Source: a marine bacterium B5-7 (GTDB lineage: Bacteria > Pseudomonadota > Gammaproteobacteria > Arenicellales > CAJQKF01). From it: a stretch of 54,226 nucleotides of DNA. Below the pieces are notes generated by a model. That model made no database searches. It was not told the origin of the DNA and was given only the letters and a program-made list of their open reading frames with translations. Positions 1 through 7,280 of the stretch are shown here, piece by piece (positions within the stretch are counted from its first letter, which is position 1; every line of letters starts with the position of its first letter). Both the position numbers and the translations under genes were made by a program. The stretch is taken from positions 1 through 54,226 of the forward strand of contig BQJD01000025.1 in NCBI GenBank assembly GCA_021604525.1, given 5' to 3'.

Positions 1-1
1 T

Positions 2-136
2 TCAGATGATGATGATTCAGATGATGATGATTCAGATGATGATGATTCAGATGATGATGATTCAGATGATGATGATTCAGATGATGATGATTCAGATGAT
101 GATGATTCAGATGATGATGATTCAGATGATGATGAT
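2..136 (+). repeat. 15-bp tandem repeat (minisatellite), nine perfect copies
   Basis: The unit TCAGATGATGATGAT is repeated nine times without any mismatch and is followed by four more GAT triplets (137-148). The array may extend left of the window. The unit is a multiple of three, so gain or loss of copies changes the length of the encoded acidic tail but not the reading frame. Confidence 0.97.
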
Positions 137-169
137 GATGATGATGATTGGAAACCGAGTCTCCAATGA
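2..169 (+). CDS. C-terminal end of an upstream protein, probably ScpB (partial, acidic tail)
   Basis: The frame starting at base 2 is open from the window edge to a TGA at 167-169 and encodes nine Ser-Asp-Asp-Asp-Asp units, four more Asp, then WKPSLQ. The stop overlaps the rluB ATG (ATGA at 166-169), so the two genes are translationally coupled. In many Gammaproteobacteria the gene directly before rluB is scpB (segregation and condensation protein B), and ScpB proteins often end in a variable acidic, disordered tail. The identification as ScpB rests on that neighbourhood alone, because no globular part is in the window. The frame itself is well supported by the overlap and by the absence of stops in the repeat. 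Confidence 0.6.
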   Translation, partial: SDDDDSDDDDSDDDDSDDDDSDDDDSDDDDSDDDDSDDDDSDDDDDDDDWKPSLQ

Positions 170-903
170 AACCGCAAGATCCGCAGGCGGAAAAAATTCA
201 CAAGGTATTGGCGCGATCCGGACTCGGTTCTCGCCGGGATGTGGAAAATCTGGTGCGTGAAGGGCGGGTCAAAGTGAACAGCCATGTGGCGAGCATCGGT
301 CAACGTGTCGACTCACGCGCGCGAATCCAGGTGGATGGCAAGGTGGTGAAGGTTCTCGGTGCATCCCAGGGGCGGGTTATCATGTACCACAAACCGGTAG
401 GTCGAATTTGTACCCGCGATGACCCGCAGGGTCGACCAACTGTTTTCGAGGAACTCCCACGCCTTCGTGGTTTGCGCTGGGTGTCGGTCGGGCGACTCGA
501 TTTCAATACCAGCGGGGTAATGCTGTTTACAACCGATGGTGAACTCGCCAATCGACTGGCACATCCATCATCAAGAATCGAGCGCGAGTATCTGTGTCGG
601 GTTCAGGGCAAAATATTATCTGAGATGCTCGATCGATTGCGCGCCGGGGTAACGTTGGACGAACGTCCGGCAAAATTCGAATCGGTTTCATACGAAGGCG
701 GAAAGGGCAGCAATCGATGGTATCGGGTTACGATCATGGAAGGTCGCTACCGCGAAGTACGACGGATGTGGTCGGCGGTGGGCGGACGGGTGAGTCGACT
801 GATTCGGGTTCGTTATGGACCAATTGTTTTGCCGAGACAACTTAAGCCCGGTGCAACCATGGATTTGGATAAAGACGTAGTGACGCGGCTTTACCAGAGT
901 TAA
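166..903 (+). CDS. rluB: 23S rRNA pseudouridine synthase RluB
   Basis: This is a pseudouridine synthase of the RsuA/RluB/E/F family, which isomerises a uridine of 23S rRNA (U2605 for E. coli RluB). The protein is 245 aa from the ATG at 166. An S4 RNA-binding domain lies at about residues 8-55 (EKIHKVLARSGLGSRRDVE). The catalytic domain has the family signature VGRLDFNTSGVMLFTTDGEL, with the nucleophilic Asp near residue 112. An in-frame ATG at 148 exists, but 166 is preferred because it forms an ATGA overlap with the preceding stop and starts just before the S4 domain. RluE/RluF lack this context, so RluB is the best call. The C-terminus is basic but short; long Lys/Pro tails seen in some RluB proteins are absent. 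Confidence 0.93.
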   Translation: MKPQDPQAEKIHKVLARSGLGSRRDVENLVREGRVKVNSHVASIGQRVDSRARIQVDGKVVKVLGASQGRVIMYHKPVGRICTRDDPQGRPTVFEELPRLRGLRWVSVGRLDFNTSGVMLFTTDGELANRLAHPSSRIEREYLCRVQGKILSEMLDRLRAGVTLDERPAKFESVSYEGGKGSNRWYRVTIMEGRYREVRRMWSAVGGRVSRLIRVRYGPIVLPRQLKPGATMDLDKDVVTRLYQS

Positions 904-950
904 GTCTGATCGGAAAACGGGCTGATTGAACCGCCTGTCCAGGCATCGTA

Positions 951-1730
951 TCAGTCTGCTTCGAGGACACCATCGCGGATTTTAACTATCGTCGGTGAGA
1001 AATCACTCGACCCATTTGAGATAAGGAACACGTAGCCGTCGGCAATATCATCTGGCGAGGGCAGGTCATGATCACTTGCTCCCGGGAACAAACGGCTCCT
1101 GAAAGCACCTTTCACCTCGCCAGGATCTACAGAAAATACCCGAATGGCCTGATTGGTTTCAAACTCATCGGCAAATGATCGGGCCATTGCATCGGCAGCG
1201 GCCCATGCGACGGCAGTCGCGCCCCAGTAAGAGCGACCTTTTCTGCCGGCGATACCTGAAGTAAATACAAGACGTGGATCTGTTGATGCGCGTAGCAATG
1301 GCACCAGGGTCCGGGTCAGTAGCCACGCACCGTTCACGCCGGCATTGATTACGCGCTGCCATATATCAATGGGATATAGCTCACCGGGAGACAGTGGAGC
1401 AGCAACTCCGGCAAGGTGCACGAACGCATCAAGCCGACCGAACGTCGCCTCAATCTGTAAGGCGAGGGCGTCACATCTGGTCGAATCGATGGTGGCGAGA
1501 TCTTCGGTAACCTGTACCGGTTCGGAAAGTCCTTCAGTGGTGATGGCGTCGTAGATCTCATCGAGTGCTTTTTGCCGGTTGTCGAGGAGCAGTATTTGCG
1601 CACCTTCACGCGCCGCTGCCAGTGCCACCGAGCTACCGATATCGCCACCGGCACCAGTTATTAAGATGACCTTTCCATCACAACGTCGTTGCTTCGGATC
1701 ATCGGCAGGTTTAAGTCGATATTGCTTCAC
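951..1730 (-). CDS. Short-chain dehydrogenase/reductase family protein, YciK-like, with replaced catalytic residues
   Basis: The 259-aa protein has a Rossmann fold with the nucleotide motif TGAGGDIG (residues 25-32). Its overall layout matches E. coli YciK, including an FTSGIAGRKGRSYWGA segment, which corresponds to FTSSVGRQGRANWGAYAASK in YciK. The SDR active site is Ser-Tyr-x3-Lys. Here Ser158 is kept, but the Tyr position is Thr172 and the Lys position is Trp176 (GATAVAWAAAD), and NAG is LAG. Oxidoreductase activity by the normal mechanism is therefore doubtful, although nucleotide binding looks intact. The gene points the same way as the bolA/yciI pair and lies 57 bp after bolA, so it may be their last cotranscribed member. 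The fold is certain; the function is unknown. Confidence 0.8.
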   Translation of the reverse strand: MKQYRLKPADDPKQRRCDGKVILITGAGGDIGSSVALAAAREGAQILLLDNRQKALDEIYDAITTEGLSEPVQVTEDLATIDSTRCDALALQIEATFGRLDAFVHLAGVAAPLSPGELYPIDIWQRVINAGVNGAWLLTRTLVPLLRASTDPRLVFTSGIAGRKGRSYWGATAVAWAAADAMARSFADEFETNQAIRVFSVDPGEVKGAFRSRLFPGASDHDLPSPDDIADGYVFLISNGSSDFSPTIVKIRDGVLEAD

Positions 1731-1787
1731 GATATTCCGAAAATAAATAGTCTGGACTTCAGGTGAGCTGTATGTTCCACGTCAGGC

Positions 1788-2057
1788 TCAGATCTCGTCC
1801 GGTGCATAGGCATGAATACTTAACGCATGGATGTCGGACCCCATCTCTTCAAACAAAGCCGCGAATATGATTCGATGTCGCGCTACTGCATTGAGGCCGA
1901 TAAACTTATCACTGACGATGGTCAAGTCATAATGGCTGCCGCCTGACTTCGCGCCGGCATGTCCGGCATGAAGGTGACTCTCGTCGATCAGTTCGATCGA
2001 CTCCGGCGCCAGTTCGGTTTCAAGGATTGTACGAATACGTGATAGACGATCACTCAC
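1788..2057 (-). CDS. bolA: BolA family protein
   Basis: An 89-aa BolA-fold protein. BolA proteins bind monothiol glutaredoxins and Fe-S clusters and, in E. coli, also influence cell shape and transcription. The BolA signature is visible as [22 protein letters not shown] followed by a helix to the end, with the conserved cluster-ligand His in the C-terminal part ([11 protein letters not shown]). The start is a GTG at 2057 that overlaps the TGA of the yciI-like gene upstream (GTGA), so translation is coupled. This sequence cannot distinguish BolA from the shorter IbaG type beyond its size, which fits a compact BolA. Confidence 0.88.
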   Translation of the reverse strand: MSDRLSRIRTILETELAPESIELIDESHLHAGHAGAKSGGSHYDLTIVSDKFIGLNAVARHRIIFAALFEEMGSDIHALSIHAYAPDEI

Positions 2058-2353
2058 GGGAATACCTGTTTGAATGGCTTGACCATGACATCCTGATAGA
2101 CTTCGGCCTTTACATAGGGGTCGTCATTTGCCCATTCCCTGGCAGCATCCAGCGAGTCGAAATTGGCTACTATCAGGCTGCCGGTAAAACCGGCATCGCC
2201 GGGGTCCTGGCTGTCAACAGCCGGAAATGGGCCGGCAATCAGTAGTCGGCCTTCGGCGTCGAGTACTTTCAGTCGACTCAGGTGGTCGGTTCGGGCCGCC
2301 AGTCTATCGGCAAGGCTATCCGGTCGGTCGGTTCCATAAATTACGTAGTACAT
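2054..2353 (-). CDS. YciI family protein
   Basis: A 99-aa ferredoxin-like-fold protein of the YciI family (PF03795). It begins [14 protein letters not shown] and carries the family His (His24, ARTDHL) and the downstream DDPY segment that corresponds to the conserved Asp-Pro-Phe/Tyr of YciI; these residues line the putative active site. The biochemical role of the family is unsettled. The ATG at 2353 is chosen over an in-frame ATG 63 bp upstream because AGAGGAGCG lies about 7 nt before it and because homologues begin at this Met. The stop overlaps the bolA GTG, so yciI and bolA form an operon. Confidence 0.85.
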   Translation of the reverse strand: MYYVIYGTDRPDSLADRLAARTDHLSRLKVLDAEGRLLIAGPFPAVDSQDPGDAGFTGSLIVANFDSLDAAREWANDDPYVKAEVYQDVMVKPFKQVFP

Positions 2354-2493
2354 GGTTCTCGCTCCTCTGCTTTGCTCGTGACAGTTCGAAGGAAATCCGC
2401 GAGTATACGGACCCACACGGCGACTGTCATCCGGGGTTAAAATGGGGCCTGTTTGTAATCATTAAAGTTTTCCTCACAGCGTTTTTATCCTAC

Positions 2494-3159
2494 ATGGTCT
2501 CAATCGAAAAAGAGAGAAAGGACAGTGTTCCGAGATACATTGTTGTTGAAGGGCCGATTGGTGTCGGTAAAACGACACTCACCCGCCGATTGGCGCGGTC
2601 TTTTGGTAGCGAATTGGTGCTCGAAATGCCTGCAGAGAATCCATTCTTGCAAAGGTTCTATAGTGCACCCAGGCAGTACGCCTTACCGACGCAACTTTAC
2701 TTCCTGTTCCAGAGGGTACGTCAACTCGAGCGTTTGAAACAGGATGATATGTTCAGGCCGGCGTGGATATCGGACTTTTTTTTGGAAAAGGATTTATTGT
2801 TTGCAGAGCTTAATCTGGATGATGATGAATTATCACTGTATCGACAGATTTATGAAAACCTGTCGCCTAAAGCACCATTGCCCGATCTCGTGGTTTTTCT
2901 GCAGGCTCCGGTGGGCGTGTTGATAGAGCGTATTCGTAAACGTGGAATTCATTTTGAACAACAGGTGACTTACGAATATCTCGAGCAGTTGGTAAATTCA
3001 TATGCCAGCTTCTTCCTGCGTTATCAGCGTGCACCACTGTTGATGGTCAATGCAGAGAAGATCAATTTTGCCGATAATGAGCAAGACTACAACCAGCTCC
3101 TGAACTACATTCGCAAGACACGTTCGGGGCGACAATTTTTCAATCCTATTGCCAGTTAA
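2494..3159 (+). CDS. Deoxynucleoside kinase (dAK/dGK-like)
   Basis: A 221-aa deoxynucleoside kinase that phosphorylates deoxyribonucleosides with ATP in nucleotide salvage. The P-loop GPIGVGKTT is at residues 20-28, followed by an ENPF segment, the ISDFFLEKD segment that corresponds to the substrate-binding (S/D)-(D/R)-Y/F region of bacterial dAK/dGK, and the Arg-rich lid RIRKRGIHFEQ. The C-terminal part (YEYLEQLVNSYASFFLRY) is also typical. The open frame continues about 270 bp upstream, but that part overlaps the yciI gene and has no family similarity. The ATG at 2494 fits the family N-terminus even though no clear ribosome binding site precedes it. In other Gammaproteobacteria such genes often sit between folK and panB; neither is here. 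Confidence 0.85.
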   Translation: MVSIEKERKDSVPRYIVVEGPIGVGKTTLTRRLARSFGSELVLEMPAENPFLQRFYSAPRQYALPTQLYFLFQRVRQLERLKQDDMFRPAWISDFFLEKDLLFAELNLDDDELSLYRQIYENLSPKAPLPDLVVFLQAPVGVLIERIRKRGIHFEQQVTYEYLEQLVNSYASFFLRYQRAPLLMVNAEKINFADNEQDYNQLLNYIRKTRSGRQFFNPIAS

Positions 3160-3211
3160 ACGACCGGCTGCATGATTTCGAATTTAACAAGTAATACTTG
3201 AGGAGACCTAC

Positions 3212-4156
3212 GTGCAATTAGAATCCGAGATTGCAGCGTTTGCTCGCATGTACGAATCCTTCGAGCCACTTGACGCGGATGCTGCCCGCGATCCGGCACG
3301 CTATCAGGAACGATATCGGCGATTGGCTGCGGCAATAGAAACCTCACCGCCTGATGGCGTTAGTCGTGAAGATGCGGTCGTAATATCGGCCGTGGGTGAA
3401 ATTCCTATTCGGATATATCGACGGTACGAGGTTGCTAATGCGCCATGCTGTTTGTTCTTTCATGGTGGCGGCTGGACACTGGGTGATATTGACACACACG
3501 ATGCCTGGGCCGCGGACCTTTGCGCGGATAGCGGTGCGACTGTAATCGCTACCGACTATCGACTGGCGCCTGATGCACGGTATCCCGCTGCTTTTGACGA
3601 CTGTTATGCCGTATTCAATGAAGTATCAGAAAATTCGGATCGTTATTCGATTAATCCGGAACGAATCGCAGTCTATGGCGATAGTGCAGGGGGTAATCTC
3701 GCCGCTGCCGTGAGTCTGAAGGCGCGTGATCTTGATAAGCCCGGAATTTGTGGGCAAGTATTGGTATATCCAGCACTACATTACGGTTCACCACTACCCT
3801 CATGGTTGGCCAATCGCGATGCACCCATATTGAGTCTTAAATCACTCGAAGCTTGTTGGGCTGGATACCTGGGCGGTGTTGAACCGGACGCTTATGCTGC
3901 TCCGCTGCTTGCTGACCGATTCGATAATTTACCATCTGCCTGGATAATTGCTGCTGAACATGATCCCTTGCATGATGATGGTTTGTTTTATGCAAAGGCA
4001 TTACGTGACGCTGGCGTATTTGTTGAACTGCTGGATTGTTCAGGCCTTGTCCATGGCTGTTTCAGAGTGCGACATGGTAGTGCCACTACCCGTGTTGCAT
4101 ATCAGTTCAGTGTATCGGCAGTCCGCAAGGCACTAAATATCGATATTGTCGAATAA
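3212..4156 (+). CDS. Alpha/beta hydrolase, hormone-sensitive-lipase type
   Basis: A 314-aa esterase/lipase of the HSL (type IV) family. The oxyanion-hole motif HGGGW is at residues 84-88 and the nucleophile elbow GDSAGGN around Ser158. The acid is in AAEHDPLHDDG and the base in GLVHGC near residue 285. The start is a GTG at 3212 with AGGAGA 6 nt upstream. Such enzymes cleave short-chain esters; the physiological substrate is not indicated. The gene stands alone, 52 bp behind the deoxynucleoside kinase and convergent with the LicD-like gene. Confidence 0.88.
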   Translation: MQLESEIAAFARMYESFEPLDADAARDPARYQERYRRLAAAIETSPPDGVSREDAVVISAVGEIPIRIYRRYEVANAPCCLFFHGGGWTLGDIDTHDAWAADLCADSGATVIATDYRLAPDARYPAAFDDCYAVFNEVSENSDRYSINPERIAVYGDSAGGNLAAAVSLKARDLDKPGICGQVLVYPALHYGSPLPSWLANRDAPILSLKSLEACWAGYLGGVEPDAYAAPLLADRFDNLPSAWIIAAEHDPLHDDGLFYAKALRDAGVFVELLDCSGLVHGCFRVRHGSATTRVAYQFSVSAVRKALNIDIVE

Positions 4157-4210
4157 CTCATATAGTTTCGCCGATAGTCTTTATGGTGGCCATATTTTGA
4201 AATACAGGTT

Positions 4211-4891
4211 CTAGACAATATTTTTTTTGATCCAACGGCCACCAACAAACACATGGTCCGGTTCAAGGTAACCACCCACATATTCGGACTCCAAATATCG
4301 ATCTATCATCCGGGGGGCACTCAATAATTTCCCTTCGAATGTTATCGTTTGTAGCGGAAAAAACCATTCCCACGGATATTGTGGTAGCTTACCGCCGATA
4401 GGAAACTTTCTTGTTATTTGCGCCTGTGGTAATTGGTGATACACCATTAAATCGATATACAGTCCGGTCATTTTGTCGACAAATTTTCCATCTACCCAGT
4501 AACATGGATCATCCTCCATACGAATTTCCTGCCACACGGGACTGATGCGTAGTACGTGATTCACTGTTTCATAAACAGGCATCCAGTCGCGGTTACAATC
4601 CAGAATATCTGTGCTGCCTTTTAGTTTTAGCAAGGCAGGCATATCTTCGTCCAGAATACCGATGTCTATATCATCATCATAGGGAATAAGTGATTCTGAT
4701 CGATTTGCGCCGATCAGCGTTCCTGCATCGAGCCAATAACTGATTCCAATTTGCGTAGTCAGATGGTGCCATTCGTTCAGGAGCTTTCGAAGCCCTGATA
4801 CAGCTTCCGCTGAACTCAGGTTTTTCTTATAGAACTCAGTCGCAACCCCTCGGGTACAGCAGGGATGGTCGGAAAATAGTATGGTCGTCAC
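4211..4891 (-). CDS. LicD family nucleotidyltransferase-fold protein
   Basis: A 226-aa LicD-family protein. Members transfer phosphocholine or related phospho-alcohols onto cell-surface glycans or anomerically activated sugars. The central motif WLDAGTLIGA followed by IPYDDDIDIGIL carries the acidic metal-binding cluster typical of LicD/fukutin-type transferases. The start is GTG at 4891. The gene is divergent from a CTP-dependent cytidylyltransferase only 111 bp away, which would supply the activated donor, so the two probably form one decoration module. Both appear richer in A+T than their neighbours, which would fit horizontal acquisition. The acceptor and the exact head group are not visible. 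Confidence 0.8.
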   Translation of the reverse strand: MTTILFSDHPCCTRGVATEFYKKNLSSAEAVSGLRKLLNEWHHLTTQIGISYWLDAGTLIGANRSESLIPYDDDIDIGILDEDMPALLKLKGSTDILDCNRDWMPVYETVNHVLRISPVWQEIRMEDDPCYWVDGKFVDKMTGLYIDLMVYHQLPQAQITRKFPIGGKLPQYPWEWFFPLQTITFEGKLLSAPRMIDRYLESEYVGGYLEPDHVFVGGRWIKKNIV

Positions 4892-4942
4892 ACTTTACAC
4901 TTTGATTCAGCAGCTTAACATGTACTCAAAATTTGAACACGC

Positions 4943-4948
4943 TATAAT
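4943..4948 (+). promoter_or_regulatory. Possible -10 box for the cytidylyltransferase gene
   Basis: A perfect TATAAT lies 54 nt before the ATG at 5003 in the AT-rich gap between the divergent licD-like and cytidylyltransferase genes. No good -35 hexamer is visible at 16-18 bp upstream (the best is TGTACT at 4921-4926), so this is only a candidate. Confidence 0.3.
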
Positions 4949-4985
4949 TATTTGCACTAATTATTTGGATAATAGGGAGATGTTC

Positions 4986-5006
4986 GTGGATCGAACAATA
5001 AAATGA
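4986..5006 (+). CDS. Possible leader minigene before the cytidylyltransferase
   Basis: A GTG at 4986 (in frame with an ATG at 4980) is preceded by AGGGAG at optimal spacing and opens a six-codon frame, (M)DRTIK, ending in TGA at 5004-5006. This stop overlaps the ATG of the next gene (ATGA). The ribosome binding site is well placed for the minigene but about 25 nt away from the ATG at 5003, which suggests that translation of the downstream gene is coupled to the minigene. It could equally be chance. Confidence 0.3.
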   Translation: MDRTIK

Positions 5007-5446
5007 CTTCCAGTACAGACAGTGGATCACTCAAGGAATACAGGACATGCATTGTAGACGGGGTATTCGATCTTTTCCATGTAGGTCATCTGAATATCCT
5101 GAAAAATGCGAAGCAACTTTTTTCGGTCAGTCTGGTTGGACTCAATACCGATGATTTTGTTGAGCAATATAAAGGAGCCAAGCCGGTGATTCCATTCAAT
5201 CAGCGGAAGGAAATACTCGAAAGTATTATTCATGTTGATGGTGTATTACCAATCAATGGCTATGATTGTTATACGCCTGCCTTTCTGGATCAAAATAGTA
5301 TTGACTATCTGGTTCATGGAAGGACGAATGATCCCATATTGTGTCAAATGTATGCAGAACTGAAAGATAACAAGATGTACTTCGAAATAGATGAAACACC
5401 TTCTATACACACGACGCAGCTTGTCGAAATTTGCAAGTATAGATAG
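5003..5446 (+). CDS. Cytidylyltransferase, phosphoethanolamine/glycerol-phosphate type
   Basis: A 147-aa nucleotidyltransferase of the class that makes CDP-ethanolamine, CDP-choline or CDP-glycerol from CTP and the phospho-alcohol. The CTP-binding signature VDGVFDLFHVGHLNIL (HxGH) is near residues 18-33, QYKGAKPVIPFNQRKEIL corresponds to the (R/K)YK and ER segments of the family, VHGRTND follows, and IHTTQLV stands for the C-terminal ISTT motif. The (V)HGxT and YKG segments look closer to eukaryote-like ethanolamine-phosphate cytidylyltransferase than to TagD. It is divergent from the LicD-like gene and probably provides its activated donor. Start ATG 5003. Confidence 0.82.
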   Translation: MTSSTDSGSLKEYRTCIVDGVFDLFHVGHLNILKNAKQLFSVSLVGLNTDDFVEQYKGAKPVIPFNQRKEILESIIHVDGVLPINGYDCYTPAFLDQNSIDYLVHGRTNDPILCQMYAELKDNKMYFEIDETPSIHTTQLVEICKYR

Positions 5447-5531
5447 GCCTGGATATGTCTATCAGATACTCAGACAGACTTTAGAATATCGCGAAGGACA
5501 GAACCGGGTGCCTGGCGTTTGCAATAATCCC

Positions 5532-7001
5532 TTATCGTTCGTAGGACTCCCGCCTTGATGATTCGCTTAATGGTATGAGGTACTCAAACGGATCGGGAAG
5601 TATTTTTACACGCGCATCATTAAGACTCGCTTCCCCCGCATAACTGACGGCAGATCGCAGGTGACCGCGTATGCGATGCAGGATATTCTGAACACTACCC
5701 TTGTAGGGAACCTGAATTTCCTGGCCTTCCGCAGGCGTTTCCAGTGCAGATGTAATTGCTTCGCCATCGTCGACATCGTATAAGGATTCAAGCACGGCTT
5801 CGGGTGAAGTCATGCCACGATAGATTTTCTTCTTTGTATGCGTGGCTGGATCTTCAATCACGCGTCCTGGTGCCTCATCGGTACCCGATAATGCACTACC
5901 CAGCATAACGGTTGACGCGCCACATATTAATGCCAGGAAAATATCCTTATCGTAGCGCACACCGCCGTCGGCAATGATGGGAACACTTTCACCTACAGCG
6001 GACCATGTTTCTCGAATTGCCTGTAACTGCGGAACACCGGCTGACGTTTCCAATCGGGTTCGACAACCGCGACCCGGGCCAACGCCCACCTTGATGGCAT
6101 CGACACCAAGACCTTTCATGAACATCGCACCTTCAGCAGTTGCAACATTGCCACAAGCGAGAGGGATAGCGCCGAATTTGCTACGCACCGCTTCAACAGC
6201 TTGTTGCATCACCATGGAATGACCATGGGCAATGTCGATAAAAAAACAGTCTGCACCGGCTTCTAGTAACGCAGCAGTTCTTTCAATGAAGTCGCCGCGT
6301 GCACCAATCGCGGCACCGACCAACAGATGCCCCTTGGTATCTTTGCTGGCGAAGGGGCGTTCACGAATGAAGCGCACATCCTTACTGGTAATAAGTCCGT
6401 GTATACGGTTTTCGGAGTCAACCAGAGGCAAACGTTCAATTCGTTTGTCGAAGAGAATTTGTTCGGCATCTTCAATGCTGATATCAGGCTTGTGTGTATG
6501 CAGTCGTTCAAGTGGCGTCATAAACTCTTCTACACGTCGCTGTTGATGATCTCCTTGCCATGGAATATCGCGACTGGATAAAAGACCCGCCAGTATTCCG
6601 CTACCGCCTTTGGTTTCAATCAGTATGCCGGTTATTTTATGTCGCTTTGCAAACTGCTCAGCTTCGGCTAACGTAGTACCCACAGGCAGGCAGTGTGGAT
6701 GTTCGATTACCGCACTGTAGCTGCGTTTAACCTCAGCCACTTCTTGTGCCTGACGTTCGATTGACTGAGCACGATGAATGACGCCGAGTCCACCGGTTAA
6801 TGCCATGGCTTCGGCCATGCGAGCTCCCGTTACACTATCCATGTTCGATGACACGATGGGCAGTTCAAGATCGAGAGTTTGTGTAAGTCGTGAATTCAAC
6901 GAGATATGTTGTCGTGACTCGGTCTTGCCGAGTTGCGGTCGCATCAGGAAATCGTCAAAAGTCATGCCGATCCAGCCAGGATCATTCTTGGTTTTGGACA
7001 T
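5532..7001 (-). CDS. IMP dehydrogenase / GMP reductase family protein with CBS domains
   Basis: A 489-aa TIM-barrel enzyme with an inserted CBS pair (about residues 95-215). The N-terminus GMTFDDFLMRPQLGK and the NMDSVTGARMAEAMALTGGLGVIHR segment are typical of GuaB. The active-site loop reads GVGPGRGCRTR, so the catalytic Cys is present but the usual GSICTTR is changed. After YRGM the flap lacks the RYFQ segment whose Arg-Tyr dyad does hydrolysis in IMP dehydrogenase, though EGQEIQVPYKG follows. This makes GMP reductase or an atypical dehydrogenase a real alternative. The Met at 7001 is chosen because it places the start about a dozen residues before TFDD as in E. coli; an open GTG lies at 7088. 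guaA is not nearby. Confidence 0.8.
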   Translation of the reverse strand: MSKTKNDPGWIGMTFDDFLMRPQLGKTESRQHISLNSRLTQTLDLELPIVSSNMDSVTGARMAEAMALTGGLGVIHRAQSIERQAQEVAEVKRSYSAVIEHPHCLPVGTTLAEAEQFAKRHKITGILIETKGGSGILAGLLSSRDIPWQGDHQQRRVEEFMTPLERLHTHKPDISIEDAEQILFDKRIERLPLVDSENRIHGLITSKDVRFIRERPFASKDTKGHLLVGAAIGARGDFIERTAALLEAGADCFFIDIAHGHSMVMQQAVEAVRSKFGAIPLACGNVATAEGAMFMKGLGVDAIKVGVGPGRGCRTRLETSAGVPQLQAIRETWSAVGESVPIIADGGVRYDKDIFLALICGASTVMLGSALSGTDEAPGRVIEDPATHTKKKIYRGMTSPEAVLESLYDVDDGEAITSALETPAEGQEIQVPYKGSVQNILHRIRGHLRSAVSYAGEASLNDARVKILPDPFEYLIPLSESSRRESYER

Positions 7002-7099
7002 TGAGTTTGAGAGTGAATCTGTGGGTTCGCACATGATCATAAACTGTGGTCCACTTCTGTCGCAACCATATCCGACATGAAGTTCCACTGATGGAGGGC

Positions 7100-7141
7100 G
7101 GACAAGTAACTGCTATCTGGATATTGCAGGTTAACTTGTCC
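7100..7141. other. Inverted repeat in the guaB-like / creatinase divergent region
   Basis: GGACAAGT (7100-7107) and ACTTGTCC (7134-7141) are perfectly complementary. The pairing continues through AACTGC against GCAGGTTA with two small bulges, leaving a loop of about 12 nt. It sits in the 279-bp gap between two divergent genes and could be an operator or a leader hairpin of the creatinase mRNA. Confidence 0.5.
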
Positions 7142-7280
7142 TCAGCTACTCTTCGTTTGCTGTCGATGGCGTCGACGCTCTTGGGTTATCCCGGATTATC
7201 TTGTTTCTTCCTGTACGCCGGGATTAACACCCGTACCACGCTATTTCCTATTTGTGGATGGGCTGATAAAGGAGAGCGAT

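Noticed and set aside
6-260. Open frame reading the left repeat as repeated Met-Met-Met-Ile-Gln
   Set aside because: It is the wrong frame of the tandem repeat; the Ser-Asp4 frame runs off the edge, ends in an overlap with rluB and makes biological sense.
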